Positions 8,158-17,925 of a stretch of 64,000 nt of DNA are shown here, in pieces. Made by a program: the position numbers and the translations under genes. The stretch lies in assembly GCA_021648145.1 (NCBI GenBank), contig JAKITI010000007.1, positions 65,018-129,017 of the forward strand. The letters run 5' to 3'. Numbering within the stretch: position 1 is the stretch's first letter; every line of letters begins with the position of its first letter. Source of the DNA: Gammaproteobacteria bacterium (lineage in GTDB: Bacteria > Pseudomonadota > Gammaproteobacteria > JAADGQ01). Below the pieces are notes generated by a model, which did not search any database, had not been told where the DNA came from, and saw only the letters and a list, made by a program, of their open reading frames with translations.

Positions 8158-9537
8158 ATGCGCTTATTCCAATCAATCAGTGGTCGTTTATTGCTTGCTG
8201 GAAGTCTGGTTTTGACGGCGTTTTTGGGGGTGACCGGCCTGATACTGGACCGGCTATTTTGTCATAGTATTGAAGCAGGTATTCAGCAGCGCTTGAAAAC
8301 AACAGCGTATTTACTGATGTCTGCGGCAGAGCTAGGGGGAAAGCAAGGGGTTCGTTTACCTGAGGTACTGCCAGAAGCACGTTTTTCAACTTTGAAATCA
8401 GGTTTATATGCACAAGTTGCAAATAATGCGGGCAATGGTTTATGGCGCTCGCCATCCATGAGTTCCTTGAATATCTCTTTTCATAAGGATTTGGCTCCAT
8501 TAGAGCAACGTTTTAAACGATCAGTGGCATCAAATGGCCAAGAGCTTTTTATTTTTAGTTTTGGTTTGACTTTACGGAATAATGCTGGGCCTGAAAAACA
8601 GTATACATTCAGTGTTGCAGAGAGTTTGGATAGTTATAAAAAACAAGTGGCTGCATTTCGTCAAAATCTAGCCATATCACTGGGGAGTGTTGCATTGTTG
8701 CTGCTCGTTACGCAGTGGTTAGTTTTACGTTGGGGTTTGGTTCCTTTGCGTCGTGCAGCAGATGGTTTGGTCGCAATAGAAACGGGGGAACAAACGCAGC
8801 TTCAGGGTAAATACCCCAAAGAGTTAAGAGGGTTAACGAATAATATTAACGCACTGATTCTTAGCGAAAGAGAACATATAACACGTTACCGAGATGCACT
8901 GGGTGATTTGGCTCACAGCATGAAAACACCTTTGGCTGTTTTGCAGGGTTATATGGAAGAGTCTGAAAAACATGACTCAAAAAACTCATTATTAAGTGAA
9001 GCAAAAGAACAAGTGGTGCGGATGACGCAAATTGTCGAGTATCAACTGCAACGTGCTGCAACATCGGGGCGTATTGCACTGGCCAAGCCCGTTCTTTTGA
9101 AACCATTAGTTAAAAAAGTGATTGGAGCACTCAATAAAGTCTACTCAGAAAAGTCAGTAGAAACCATGTTAGATTTTGATGATACGGTGATTTACCATGG
9201 TGATGAAGGTGATTTGATGGAAATTACCGGAAATTTATTGGATAACGCGTTTAAATGGTGTAACAGTCGTGTTGATGTGAGTGTTAAACGGGAGATAGCT
9301 GAAAATGGCACCATTGCTGGGATACAAATAAGAATATGGGACGATGGGCCAGGCATTCCAGTGGAGCAGATGGAAAAAGTATTGCAACGTGGAACACGTG
9401 CTGATGTAGGAATAGAGGGACACGGTATTGGGCTTGCGATTGTGGATACGATTGCTCAGCTTTATGGTGGACGAGTCAAGATTGAGGCGGGGCCACTTGG
9501 TGGTGCCATGATTTCAGTCTATTTAGAAGGTGCATAA
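8158..9537 (+). CDS. PhoQ-like sensor histidine kinase
   Basis: 459 residues. Two membrane helices (about 8-32 and 170-192) flank a periplasmic sensor domain. A HAMP-like linker leads to the H-box DLAHSMKTPLAVLQG with His253, and then an ATPase domain with N-box DNAFKW, G1 box DDGPGIP and a GHGIGLAIV G2 box. The DLAHSxKTPLAVL pattern is that of PhoQ. It is probably co-transcribed with the regulator and with the subtilase that begins 21 bases later. The signal sensed is not visible. Confidence 0.92.
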   Translation: MRLFQSISGRLLLAGSLVLTAFLGVTGLILDRLFCHSIEAGIQQRLKTTAYLLMSAAELGGKQGVRLPEVLPEARFSTLKSGLYAQVANNAGNGLWRSPSMSSLNISFHKDLAPLEQRFKRSVASNGQELFIFSFGLTLRNNAGPEKQYTFSVAESLDSYKKQVAAFRQNLAISLGSVALLLLVTQWLVLRWGLVPLRRAADGLVAIETGEQTQLQGKYPKELRGLTNNINALILSEREHITRYRDALGDLAHSMKTPLAVLQGYMEESEKHDSKNSLLSEAKEQVVRMTQIVEYQLQRAATSGRIALAKPVLLKPLVKKVIGALNKVYSEKSVETMLDFDDTVIYHGDEGDLMEITGNLLDNAFKWCNSRVDVSVKREIAENGTIAGIQIRIWDDGPGIPVEQMEKVLQRGTRADVGIEGHGIGLAIVDTIAQLYGGRVKIEAGPLGGAMISVYLEGA

Positions 9538-9558
9538 ATAAAAAAACAGGGGATAACA

Positions 9559-12069
9559 ATGACAAAATCAACCCAAACTTACACATACCATGCGGGCGAA
9601 AAGCTCATGCTCAAAAAAAAGCCCGATCAAATGGTGGTGCGTGCGTTACCCGATGTACTGGAAAAGGCTGGAATTCACTCATTAGAACGAGTCTCTTCGG
9701 CCTCATCTCGCGTGAGTGGTATTGCGCATGAAAAGCTTGATCAATTAATGGTGCGTGCGCGGGGTTTGGCGGTGACTCACCACGCTTATGAAGTTGATGA
9801 TAGTAGCAAGAGTGATTTTCTTATAACCGATCGTATATTCGTGACATTTATACCCAGTGCAACGCTGGAGTTAATTAGTGCATTAGCAGGAAAGTATGGA
9901 CTGATAACAAAAGCACGTTACAGTGGGCACGAATTTTTATATCAGCTCACCAATGCAACAGGTATGAACCCTGTGAAATTAATTGTTAAGCTGACTGAGG
10001 ATGAGCCTTTAGTAGAACGTGCTGAACATGACTTGAATCTGTTAGCCAAGACTCAGGCACTCTCTTTGCCGACTGATCCTTCTTATTATCGTCAATGGCA
10101 TCTTCATACTGATTTTGTTCATGATGATTTTGATTCGATCTCTTCAAGTCGCTGCCAATCTGCCTGGCAGTTATTGGAAGGGTATGGCAGCGCTGATGTG
10201 GTGGTTGGAGTCACCGATGATGGTTGCCAGCTTGATCATATTGATTTTGACTCGGGGCAAAAATTTTCAGGTTGGGGTTACTTTCAAGGTGATAGTCTTA
10301 TTACAAACAGTGCTGTAGGGGCTGATCCTGCTGAAATGTACCAGCTGGGTTCCAATCATGGAACTTCTGTTGCGGGTGTGGTTGCTGCTGAGCTTGATGC
10401 GCAATTAACTGTAGGCGCTGCACCAGGTTGCAAGCTGTTTCCTGTTAAATGGGAGTCTGATGGCCCAAACCTCTATATTTCAACAGGAAAATTTTATACA
10501 GCATTACGCTATCTCGCTGATAAAGTCGATGTTCTTTCAAACTCATGGGGAGTAACGCCTTCAAGTTATTGGCCCAGTTATGTGACGACATATATTGAAG
10601 CCTTGGCTAAAGATGGAGGGCGACGCGGCAAGGGGATTGTCTTTTTGTGGGCGGCGGGTAATGAAAATTGTCCGATCAATTACGAAAGTAATCTTGATAT
10701 ACCTTATTCTGATGGCTGGAGTTCTGGGGCTAATGGTTGGTACTGGAGCGGTGTTCGTACTTCCCGAAAGTTTACAAACGATCTGGTAGGGTTGGATGGG
10801 GTGATGCATATCGCTGCATTATCTAGTACGGGAAAACGCAGCCATTATTCAAATTATGGCAGAGGAATTTCACTGTGCGCGCCTAGTAGTAACGTCCATT
10901 CGTACTCTCGCCTTGAAGTTGATGGTTTAGGTATTACAACGGCAACAGGACCTTCAGCGGGTTCATCATCTCCCGTCACGCAAAGTTTCGGTGGCACTTC
11001 CAGTGCAGCACCTCTTGTTGCAGGTATTGCTGCTTTAGTGATCTCTGCGAATCCTGAACTGAGTGGACAAGCAGTGATATCACTGCTCAAACGTACGGCT
11101 TCAAAGCAGTTAAACATGTCGGGTTATCCAAGAACGCCCGCAGCAAGTTACGACCCTGATCCTGATTGGGATATTTCACCTGTCGCACCATTTGATCAAG
11201 GAGACTTTCAGGAAATTGAAGGTGAAGAGGGAAGCTGGAGTCCGTGGTTTGGCCATGGAAATGTTGATGCGTTTAAAGCAGTGCAAGCTGCGATAGGGAA
11301 ATCTCAAAGCACAGCTAAAACTGATGATTACCTATTTGAATCATCACCCAATAAAAATATTCCTGATGAAAACATGATCGGTATTCAAGATACGATTGAT
11401 GTGAATAAAAGTGGTCGCCTGGAAGGCGTTCAGGTGAGTTTGGATATTACTCATACCTGGGTGGGTGACCTGGAAGTACGATTAACAGCACCTGATGGCA
11501 ATAGCGTACTATTGCATAATAGAACGGGCTCTAATCAACAAAATATTCAGCAAAGTTATGACTTTAATAATCATGCTGCTTTGGCCTCTTTCAAAGGAAG
11601 CACAATCAATGGGCGTTGGGTTTTGCAAGTAAGAGATCTGGCAGGGCAGGATGTGGGTCAGTTAAATCAGTGGGGCTTACAATTTCAAATAGCTACTTTA
11701 GCTGTATTTAAAGAAGATAATAATTCAGAAAAAATTCCTGATAATCAGCCGGAAGGAATTACTAAAATAATTAAATTTGATGAAAAAATCATGATAAAGG
11801 CTATAAGAGTTGCTGTTGATATCACTCATCCGTGGGTTGGTGATTTGGTTGTTAAATTAATTGCACCAACTCAAGATGAATTTATTTTACATAATCGCAG
11901 TGGCCGTAGTCAGGATAATTTGAGGCATGAGTGGAGTGCTGAAAACTATGCTGAGTTTGGCCTTATGGTTGGGCAAGAAGCGAAAGGAGAGTGGCTGTTA
12001 AATGTTTCTGATCATGCTGGGCGTGATATTGGAAAGCTGAACCGATGGAGCATTACTGTTTCAGGTTGA
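9559..12069 (+). CDS. Subtilisin-like (S8) serine protease with two P domains
   Basis: 836 residues: an N-terminal propeptide-like region (1-165), a peptidase S8 domain with Asp220 (VTDDG), His267 (NHGTS), oxyanion Asn368 (AAGNEN) and Ser481 (GGTSSAAP), and two proprotein-convertase P domains in tandem (about 595-712 and 718-836), each containing HTWVGDLEV or HPWVGDLVV. The triad is complete, so it should be active. The N-terminus (MTKSTQTYTYHAGEKLML) lacks a recognisable signal peptide, which is odd for a kexin-like enzyme. It may act inside the cell or leave by another secretion route. Co-transcription with the two-component system and the SIMPL gene is likely. Confidence 0.9.
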   Translation: MTKSTQTYTYHAGEKLMLKKKPDQMVVRALPDVLEKAGIHSLERVSSASSRVSGIAHEKLDQLMVRARGLAVTHHAYEVDDSSKSDFLITDRIFVTFIPSATLELISALAGKYGLITKARYSGHEFLYQLTNATGMNPVKLIVKLTEDEPLVERAEHDLNLLAKTQALSLPTDPSYYRQWHLHTDFVHDDFDSISSSRCQSAWQLLEGYGSADVVVGVTDDGCQLDHIDFDSGQKFSGWGYFQGDSLITNSAVGADPAEMYQLGSNHGTSVAGVVAAELDAQLTVGAAPGCKLFPVKWESDGPNLYISTGKFYTALRYLADKVDVLSNSWGVTPSSYWPSYVTTYIEALAKDGGRRGKGIVFLWAAGNENCPINYESNLDIPYSDGWSSGANGWYWSGVRTSRKFTNDLVGLDGVMHIAALSSTGKRSHYSNYGRGISLCAPSSNVHSYSRLEVDGLGITTATGPSAGSSSPVTQSFGGTSSAAPLVAGIAALVISANPELSGQAVISLLKRTASKQLNMSGYPRTPAASYDPDPDWDISPVAPFDQGDFQEIEGEEGSWSPWFGHGNVDAFKAVQAAIGKSQSTAKTDDYLFESSPNKNIPDENMIGIQDTIDVNKSGRLEGVQVSLDITHTWVGDLEVRLTAPDGNSVLLHNRTGSNQQNIQQSYDFNNHAALASFKGSTINGRWVLQVRDLAGQDVGQLNQWGLQFQIATLAVFKEDNNSEKIPDNQPEGITKIIKFDEKIMIKAIRVAVDITHPWVGDLVVKLIAPTQDEFILHNRSGRSQDNLRHEWSAENYAEFGLMVGQEAKGEWLLNVSDHAGRDIGKLNRWSITVSG

Positions 12070-12097
12070 ATTTGTCAGATATTTAAAGGGGAAAGTT

Positions 12098-12796
12098 ATG
12101 TCAAAAATAGTTTTAACAGGTTTGGTTGTCTCACTGTTTTTAGCTCAGGCAACATGGGCTGACTCTGAGAAGTTGCATTACAATCAGGTCAACTTGTCAG
12201 CAACGGCCTCAGATGAGATTAAAAATGATATTTTGGTTGCAATGCTTTACGCACAAGAAGAGGGACGTTACCCCAATAATCTTGCAGATCGAGTCAATGA
12301 AAAGATTAGTAAGGCTGTTGAGAAAGCTAAACAACAGGCCGAAATAAAAGTTCAAACGCTGGCTTATCGTACAAATCCTTATTATAAAAAACAGAAAATT
12401 GCAGGCTGGCGAGTGCGCCAATCGATTCGATTGGAAAGTAAAAATTTCAGCCAGTTAAGTCAGTTGATTGGCGATCTTCAAGAGAGTTTGGCTTTGGAGC
12501 AGGTGAGCTATCAAGTGTCGTTAGAGAGGCGGGCGGAAGCAGAAAATCGAGTGATTACAAAAGCAATTACAGCATTTAAGGAAAGGGCTGGCATTATTAG
12601 TCAGCAGTTGGGTTTTGTGAGTTATAAATTGATTGATGTCAATGTGAATACATCGGGAGGGTATCCTGTTATGCAGGGGCGAATGAGTAGTGAAATGTAT
12701 GCGAAGGATGGTTTAAGGCAGATGGCAGCGCCGACACTTGAAGGTGGAACTCAAACAATACAAGTTAATATTAATGGGCGTGTCGAGTTACAATAA
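12098..12796 (+). CDS. Periplasmic SIMPL-domain protein
   Basis: 232 residues with a cleavable signal peptide (about 1-21, ending ATWA). The mature part has the SIMPL/DUF541 pattern: a beta strand (VNLSATASDEI), paired helices (AVEKAKQQAEI, ITKAITAFKERAGIISQQLG) and a C-terminal strand (QTIQVNINGRVEL). Family members are periplasmic and linked loosely to envelope stress; no enzyme activity is known. It follows the subtilase by 28 bases and is the last gene of the putative PhoPQ-protease operon, so it could be a substrate, chaperone or inhibitor of the protease. Confidence 0.75.
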   Translation: MSKIVLTGLVVSLFLAQATWADSEKLHYNQVNLSATASDEIKNDILVAMLYAQEEGRYPNNLADRVNEKISKAVEKAKQQAEIKVQTLAYRTNPYYKKQKIAGWRVRQSIRLESKNFSQLSQLIGDLQESLALEQVSYQVSLERRAEAENRVITKAITAFKERAGIISQQLGFVSYKLIDVNVNTSGGYPVMQGRMSSEMYAKDGLRQMAAPTLEGGTQTIQVNINGRVELQ

Positions 12797-12825
12797 AAAA
12801 CCCTGAAAGTGATCGTGCTTGCAGG
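12795..12825 (-). terminator. Rho-independent terminator of amiC
   Basis: On the minus strand a stem of 8 positions with one mismatch (arms 12818-12825 and 12802-12809, loop of 8) is followed by G and six T residues. It starts 7 bases after the amiC stop codon. It also lies between two converging genes and may stop both. Confidence 0.6.
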
Positions 12826-12832
12826 ATTTAGG

Positions 12833-14137
12833 TTATATTTGATACGGAATTTTTAGAACCTGTCCGGCTTTCAATGTTGCATTGAGTGAGAGATTGTTGG
12901 CTTTAAGTAAACGGCTTAAAGTCACATTGTAGTGATTGGCAATGAGTGTCAGAGTTTCCCCTTTTGTGGTGGTGTGCCTATTAGATGCCAGCCAGCTACC
13001 TGGTGGTGAATTTTGTGAAAAATAGCTATAAATGCCTGATGACATTGTTTTGGCAATCGTTTTTTGGTATCTCTTTGTGCGTAATTTACGTTCGTCACCA
13101 GGGTTGGATATGAATGCTGTTTCAACCAAAAGAGAGGGGATATTAGGTGATTTGAGTACAGCAAAACCTGCATGCTCCAGTTTAGGTTTGTGTAGTTTTA
13201 TTTTTCCACTTTTCTTGAAATGTTTCAAAATAACATTGCCAGCCTCAATACTGCTTCTCAGAGTTGCCGTTTGGGATAAGTCGAGTAAAACAGTTCTTAA
13301 CAGGGTATTGTCACTCTCTTCAATCACACCAGCAATTAAATCTGAGTTGTTTTCATTGTTGGCTATTAAGCGTGCCATTTCACTACTGGCACCCTCTTTG
13401 GATAGAACGTAGATTGAAGCACCATGTACACTTGAGGCTTTAAATGCATCTGCATGAATCGAAATAAACATATCAGCCTTGGCTTCATGTGCTTTGGCAA
13501 TGCGGTCACGCAGAGCTACATAGTAGTCTCCGTCACGAATCATTAATGCTTTCATCCCTTTTTTGTTATTAATTAATGTGGCTAATTCGTTAGCAATTTT
13601 AAAGACAACATCCTTCTCTTTTGTCTTTTTAAAGCCAATCGCACCAGGGTCTTCTCCACCATGTCCAGCATCAATAGCAATGACAACATCTCGTAATTTT
13701 TTGTTAGTAATTGTGTTTTTAACGGTTTTTATTTTCTTTTTAATTCCTGCCTGAACCAGATCTACAACAAGTCTGTAACCATTATTCTTGTATGGCTTTA
13801 AAATAAAGCTTTTAGCTTCAATTTTTGAGTTTAAGTCTAAAACAATACGATAATCAGTTTTATTTCTGACCGCAACGCGCATTCCTGATAGTGGGCTGTC
13901 ATTAAAACTGGAAATTATAGGGTTTTTTGGTGCTGAAGCATTGATTATATCTATAACCAGGCGCTCGGGTTTGCTTAGTGTGAATAGTCGATGCTCAATA
14001 TTTTTATTGATATCAAAAACAATGCGAGTTTTATTGGGCGCGTTCCACATACGCACATCATTAATAGTCGCAGGACTTGCCGCATAAATTTGTGTACAAA
14101 AAAAACAGCTAATAAAAGTGAGTATAAGTGATCGCAT
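12833..14137 (-). CDS. amiC: N-acetylmuramoyl-L-alanine amidase with AMIN and LysM domains
   Basis: 434 residues, exported (signal peptide about 1-19). An AMIN domain (about 22-125) is followed by a zinc-dependent Amidase_3 domain (about 150-370), whose ligands are seen in AIDAGHGGEDPGA, FISIHADAF and LLVETAFISNP. A C-terminal LysM domain (about 388-432) includes ANHYNVTLSRLLKANNL. It cleaves the stem peptide from glycan strands during daughter-cell separation. The AmiB/AmiC type with LysM is usual beside tsaE, which here lies 161 bases upstream on the same strand. Confidence 0.9.
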   Translation of the reverse strand: MRSLILTFISCFFCTQIYAASPATINDVRMWNAPNKTRIVFDINKNIEHRLFTLSKPERLVIDIINASAPKNPIISSFNDSPLSGMRVAVRNKTDYRIVLDLNSKIEAKSFILKPYKNNGYRLVVDLVQAGIKKKIKTVKNTITNKKLRDVVIAIDAGHGGEDPGAIGFKKTKEKDVVFKIANELATLINNKKGMKALMIRDGDYYVALRDRIAKAHEAKADMFISIHADAFKASSVHGASIYVLSKEGASSEMARLIANNENNSDLIAGVIEESDNTLLRTVLLDLSQTATLRSSIEAGNVILKHFKKSGKIKLHKPKLEHAGFAVLKSPNIPSLLVETAFISNPGDERKLRTKRYQKTIAKTMSSGIYSYFSQNSPPGSWLASNRHTTTKGETLTLIANHYNVTLSRLLKANNLSLNATLKAGQVLKIPYQI

Positions 14138-14256
14138 ACCTGACTATTCCGAAACGGCTAGTATTTAATAAAGTATTGTGTCGGCAAAAGATAAAAATTT
14201 ATTAATATTTAACAAGATAGGGTGTCTGATTAAATATTTCATCAAATATTTTTTGC

Positions 14257-14275
14257 GGCTATTTTAAAAATAGCC
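14257..14275 (-). terminator. Hairpin between tsaE and amiC
   Basis: An 8-bp inverted repeat with a 3-base loop (GGCTATTT / AAATAGCC) 24 bases past the tsaE stop. No T run follows on the minus strand, so termination is uncertain; it may slow or process read-through into amiC. Confidence 0.3.
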
Positions 14276-14298
14276 TCTATTTTAGCAAAAGTGCAATC

Positions 14299-14757
14299 TT
14301 AATGGTGGGTTATTTTTTTAATAATATTTTCAGCTATTAAGGACTGAGGTATTAAAGTCACTTCGCGTTTTATATTTTTATAGCAAATTTTGACTATTAA
14401 ATCAGGGGAAGGAAGGTGTGGTTTGCCCTTGTCGGGCCACTCGATAAGTGTCACCGTCTGCTGTGAGAAGTAATCTCTAATTCCCATAAATTCCAGCTCT
14501 TCGGGGTCACCGAGTCGGTACAAATCAAAATGGTGAATTGTTAAATTATTAAAAGGGTAAGACTCTACGATTGAATAAGTGGGGCTTTTAACTGTACCTT
14601 GATGCCCCATTGATTGAATAAAACCTCGGGAAAATGTTGTTTTTCCTGTGCCAAGCTCTCCTTTAAGGTAGATGATAGTTCCACCAGAGCATCGTTTGGC
14701 TAACTCTGCTCCGAGTACCTGCATGGCCGTTTCACTTTTTATGATGAGTTTTTTCAC
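14299..14757 (-). CDS. tsaE: tRNA N6-threonylcarbamoyladenosine ATPase TsaE
   Basis: 152 residues. The Walker A loop GELGTGKT (33-40) precedes SRGFIQSMG and SPTYSIVESY, both typical of TsaE. LYRLGDPEELEFMGIRDYF and LIEWPDKG complete the family signature. TsaE works with TsaB and TsaD to make t6A37 on ANN-decoding tRNAs. No partner subunit is in the window, except that YciO (40993) is a paralogue of TsaC. Confidence 0.93.
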   Translation of the reverse strand: MKKLIIKSETAMQVLGAELAKRCSGGTIIYLKGELGTGKTTFSRGFIQSMGHQGTVKSPTYSIVESYPFNNLTIHHFDLYRLGDPEELEFMGIRDYFSQQTVTLIEWPDKGKPHLPSPDLIVKICYKNIKREVTLIPQSLIAENIIKKITHH

Positions 14758-14841
14758 AAGAGAGATTGGTGAGATGAGTGGGTACGTGAAAACAAGATGC
14801 CATAGAGCACTCTATTTTTTAAGTGTTTATTTCTAAAATAT

Positions 14842-17712
14842 TTATTTGAGCTGGTATGTGATTCGTGTAATAAATAGACCTGGTTGGGTCTTTTCTACTT
14901 CGAATGTAATAAGGCCTGATACAAATTCAAAGTGATCACTATTAATGTTTTTTACAGTAACAACAAATTCACTTGTACCTTTTGATATATTATTGTTTGT
15001 ATTCCATGCAATCTCTTTTATAGCAATTTGTCGAGCATCTGTTGTTTTAAAAAGGTCAATATAGTCGGCCTCAATGCCATTGCGGTCAGCTTCGGTTGCG
15101 CCATCAAACCCAGTCGCGTCTATTGAAAATAACTTCATGAATTGAGTGATTTCACCCTGCTCATAGGCCGTTGTAAAATTACTGATTAAGTTAATCAAGT
15201 CAACTCTTTTAATGTTATTAGATGTTGTAGCCTTTTTGGTACTTTCATCTGAATAAAGAGTTGCCAGGGGCAATTTTTCTTCTGAAGTAGCAGGTGGTGG
15301 TTCTGTTGCTACACTGGGCTCTGGTATCTCTTCTACTGTCTCGGGGATAATTTCTTTTTGTGGTAAAAGTGTAGCTATGGTTTCTGATTGATCTTCAGCA
15401 AACTCCTGTACATTTGAAATTTCTGTGTTTTCCAGCCATGGATCATTACCTGATAATGACGAATCGTTATATTGTTCTTCAGTCGTATTTTTTGTCGATG
15501 TTGTTTCTACAGTCTCTTTAATAGTGCCCTCTATTTTGTCGTGAGCACTATTTTTTGTATCAAAAATTATTGCTTTGTTTGATAGTTGATTGGTGGTAGG
15601 TTCTGTTCCGGCAATAGCGTGCTCGTCTTTATGAGTGCTAAATTGTGTTTTGTAAATACCAATACCAATCGCTGTCGCTATAACTCCAATAATCAAATAT
15701 TTTGTATACACGCCTGACTTGTTATTGTCAGGTTTTTTGAATACGGGTCTGACAATCTCTGAAGGGTCTATAGTCTCTTCACTAAGAATTTTATAGGCTT
15801 CCTCTATGCGATCAGATTTAGCATCACTTTTTTGTTTTGTTTTTGCAGTGAGGCATGTTAATTCCTCCGTCTCTTTTGTTAGAGCCGTGTATGCCTTTTC
15901 TATACGAAATATGTATTCTGGTCTGTTTTTATGTTCGGTTTTCTGGTGGCTTAAAAATGCTTTAAGATGTTGGTAATTGCTTTTTATTTCATGAATAGAT
16001 GCATCATTCTGTAAGCCAAGAGTTCTATAATGATTGCCGCCAGGTTTAAGTAAAACTTCCCATATATAAAAATTAATTGCTGTTTGTAAATTTTTTCGGG
16101 AAATTCCTTGCAGTGATTGAGGGAGTGCTGCTTCAATCGTATTGTCATCTGCTGTTGCAAGTTCTAATAACTGTCCTGCATGATCTGGAGGAGGTTTACT
16201 CGGGTCTGTTAACTGTTCAAAGTGTTTGGGGGATAGTTGAAAGGCTAAAACAAGTTTCAGAAGTTTTTTTTCAATTTTTTTCTTGGGTAATGGTTGGGGT
16301 TTATCGCTTTTAAATTGAGGTTTTGAGGGCGAGCGTCGCTCTTTACCACCATCAATAACACGAAGCTTGGCTCTACTGATGGGTGCTGCTTCATTTGTGT
16401 TGAATGATGGTTGTGCAGAGTGAGCCATTGCAACAGCAACACAGCTTTCCAATTCTTCAGCTTTCAGGGAAGCGATGGCTTCTTGCTCAGATTGATCTGT
16501 ACTCAGGATCTCTTCTTCTATGGAAAATTCTTCTTGTAAAATGGATTCCTTTTTATCTTTATCTTCCAAAGTATTCTGCTCTTGGGACATCTGAGCAAAC
16601 ATTTCTGAATCAGAAGGTGTATTTATAACTGAATCTTGCGTGCTAATCTGCTCATCAAAATTGTCTTTGCTTTCAATAAGTGAAGGTGTTTCCTCTTCAG
16701 TATAAATACTTTCGGCTTGTGTACTTTCTTTAGGAGTAGAAGTAATGACTTCTATATTATGGTTTTCTAGTGGTGCGTCTACCTTATTCGTTTGTATCGT
16801 TTCAGTGGTGTTACCGTCTATTTCATACGGTACAGTAATAGCTCCATTATGATCTGTTTCATCAATTTTTATATTTTCAGACTTGTGTTGTGAAGCAGGT
16901 GTTTCCTGTTGAGATTCATTAATGACAACCTGAACAATCTCTTTCGAAATTTCTGTTTGTTCTTCAAGATAACCATAAAGAAGCAGCTTTTCACAAAATT
17001 TATTGATGCGGCGTGGAATACCTTCAGTATGTTCGTGGATGCAGAAAATAGCATCATATGAAAAGTGTGGATTACCCTGCCAGTTGGCATGTAATAGGCG
17101 ACTTTCAATATAAGCCTGTGTCTCTTGAAGAGTAAATGACACCAGATGATAATTTGCGACGACACGCTGTGTAATTTGAGTGAACTCTTGGGTACCCAAC
17201 ATTTGTCGGAATTGCTCTTGCCCCAAGAGAATTGTTTGTAATAGTGTTTTTGCACCTAATCTCAGGTTAGCGAGTAAGCGCAGCTCTTCAAATGCGCAGA
17301 GGGTTAAGTTTTGGGCTTCATCAATAACAAGTAGTGTACGTTTTCGTTCACGGATACAGGCCAGAAAAAAGTTTTTAAGTAATTTTAAAACTTCTGATTT
17401 GGATTGGCCTTCAGATTTGAGGCCAAATGAATCTGCTACAGCACACAATAAATCATCCGCAGCAAGGTGTGTGCTGGGTAGGTGGGCGACAACAACCGTT
17501 GTGTTGTTGGCAAGTTCTTTAAGTAAAACGCGTGCGAGTGTTGTTTTGCCTGTACCTGGTGCGCCTGTAATAACAACAAACCCCGTGCTTTGGCTAATGC
17601 CATAGCGTAGATGCGCCATCGCCAATTCATGACCTCGGCGTGTAAATATAAAGTCAGGATCAGGGTTTGAACCAAATGGTTTTGTGCTTAAGCGATAGAA
17701 TGATTCGTACAT
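14842..17712 (-). CDS. ExeA-type AAA ATPase with J-like segment, membrane anchor and NTF2-like tail
   Basis: About 956 residues from the ATG at 17712, chosen over a TTG seven codons upstream because GGAAGG precedes it by 6 bases. An ExeA/MshM-type AAA domain comes first (YRLSTKPF start, Walker A GAPGTGKT at 50-57, Walker B LLVIDEAQ at 127-134). It is followed by a long acidic Glu/Thr/Ser-rich linker, then a stretch resembling a J domain but without HPD (about 557-615), a single membrane helix (about 668-685), another acidic segment and a C-terminal NTF2/SnoaL-like domain (about 836-956). ExeA relatives remodel peptidoglycan for secretion or pilus assembly, but they lack this tail. The role is unknown. 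Confidence 0.7.
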   Translation of the reverse strand: MYESFYRLSTKPFGSNPDPDFIFTRRGHELAMAHLRYGISQSTGFVVITGAPGTGKTTLARVLLKELANNTTVVVAHLPSTHLAADDLLCAVADSFGLKSEGQSKSEVLKLLKNFFLACIRERKRTLLVIDEAQNLTLCAFEELRLLANLRLGAKTLLQTILLGQEQFRQMLGTQEFTQITQRVVANYHLVSFTLQETQAYIESRLLHANWQGNPHFSYDAIFCIHEHTEGIPRRINKFCEKLLLYGYLEEQTEISKEIVQVVINESQQETPASQHKSENIKIDETDHNGAITVPYEIDGNTTETIQTNKVDAPLENHNIEVITSTPKESTQAESIYTEEETPSLIESKDNFDEQISTQDSVINTPSDSEMFAQMSQEQNTLEDKDKKESILQEEFSIEEEILSTDQSEQEAIASLKAEELESCVAVAMAHSAQPSFNTNEAAPISRAKLRVIDGGKERRSPSKPQFKSDKPQPLPKKKIEKKLLKLVLAFQLSPKHFEQLTDPSKPPPDHAGQLLELATADDNTIEAALPQSLQGISRKNLQTAINFYIWEVLLKPGGNHYRTLGLQNDASIHEIKSNYQHLKAFLSHQKTEHKNRPEYIFRIEKAYTALTKETEELTCLTAKTKQKSDAKSDRIEEAYKILSEETIDPSEIVRPVFKKPDNNKSGVYTKYLIIGVIATAIGIGIYKTQFSTHKDEHAIAGTEPTTNQLSNKAIIFDTKNSAHDKIEGTIKETVETTSTKNTTEEQYNDSSLSGNDPWLENTEISNVQEFAEDQSETIATLLPQKEIIPETVEEIPEPSVATEPPPATSEEKLPLATLYSDESTKKATTSNNIKRVDLINLISNFTTAYEQGEITQFMKLFSIDATGFDGATEADRNGIEADYIDLFKTTDARQIAIKEIAWNTNNNISKGTSEFVVTVKNINSDHFEFVSGLITFEVEKTQPGLFITRITYQLK

Positions 17713-17925
17713 ACTGTGCCTTCCGTATCCCAAAACAGAGAAATAGATGCTATTAGAAGCTGATCTGAAAGATCGTTAATATTAAGCTGGATCATATAGT
17801 GTATATCTTCATAGTAAGCCTTTATACTGGCGATTGCACATACTATTGTGCCGTTTTGTGAGCTAATACCGAAAATTTATCTGGTTGAATTATAATTCAT
17901 TTTTTTATATTAATTTTTTAAGAAT

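Noticed and set aside
14803-14820. Hairpin plus T run (ATAGAGCACTCTA then TTTTTT) on the plus strand
   Set aside because: No plus-strand gene ends there; the stem is only 5 bp and both flanking genes run the other way.
17713-17733. TTG start seven codons upstream for the AAA ATPase
   Set aside because: The ATG at 17712 has GGAAGG at proper spacing and gives the usual ExeA-type N-terminus (MYESFYRLSTKPF).
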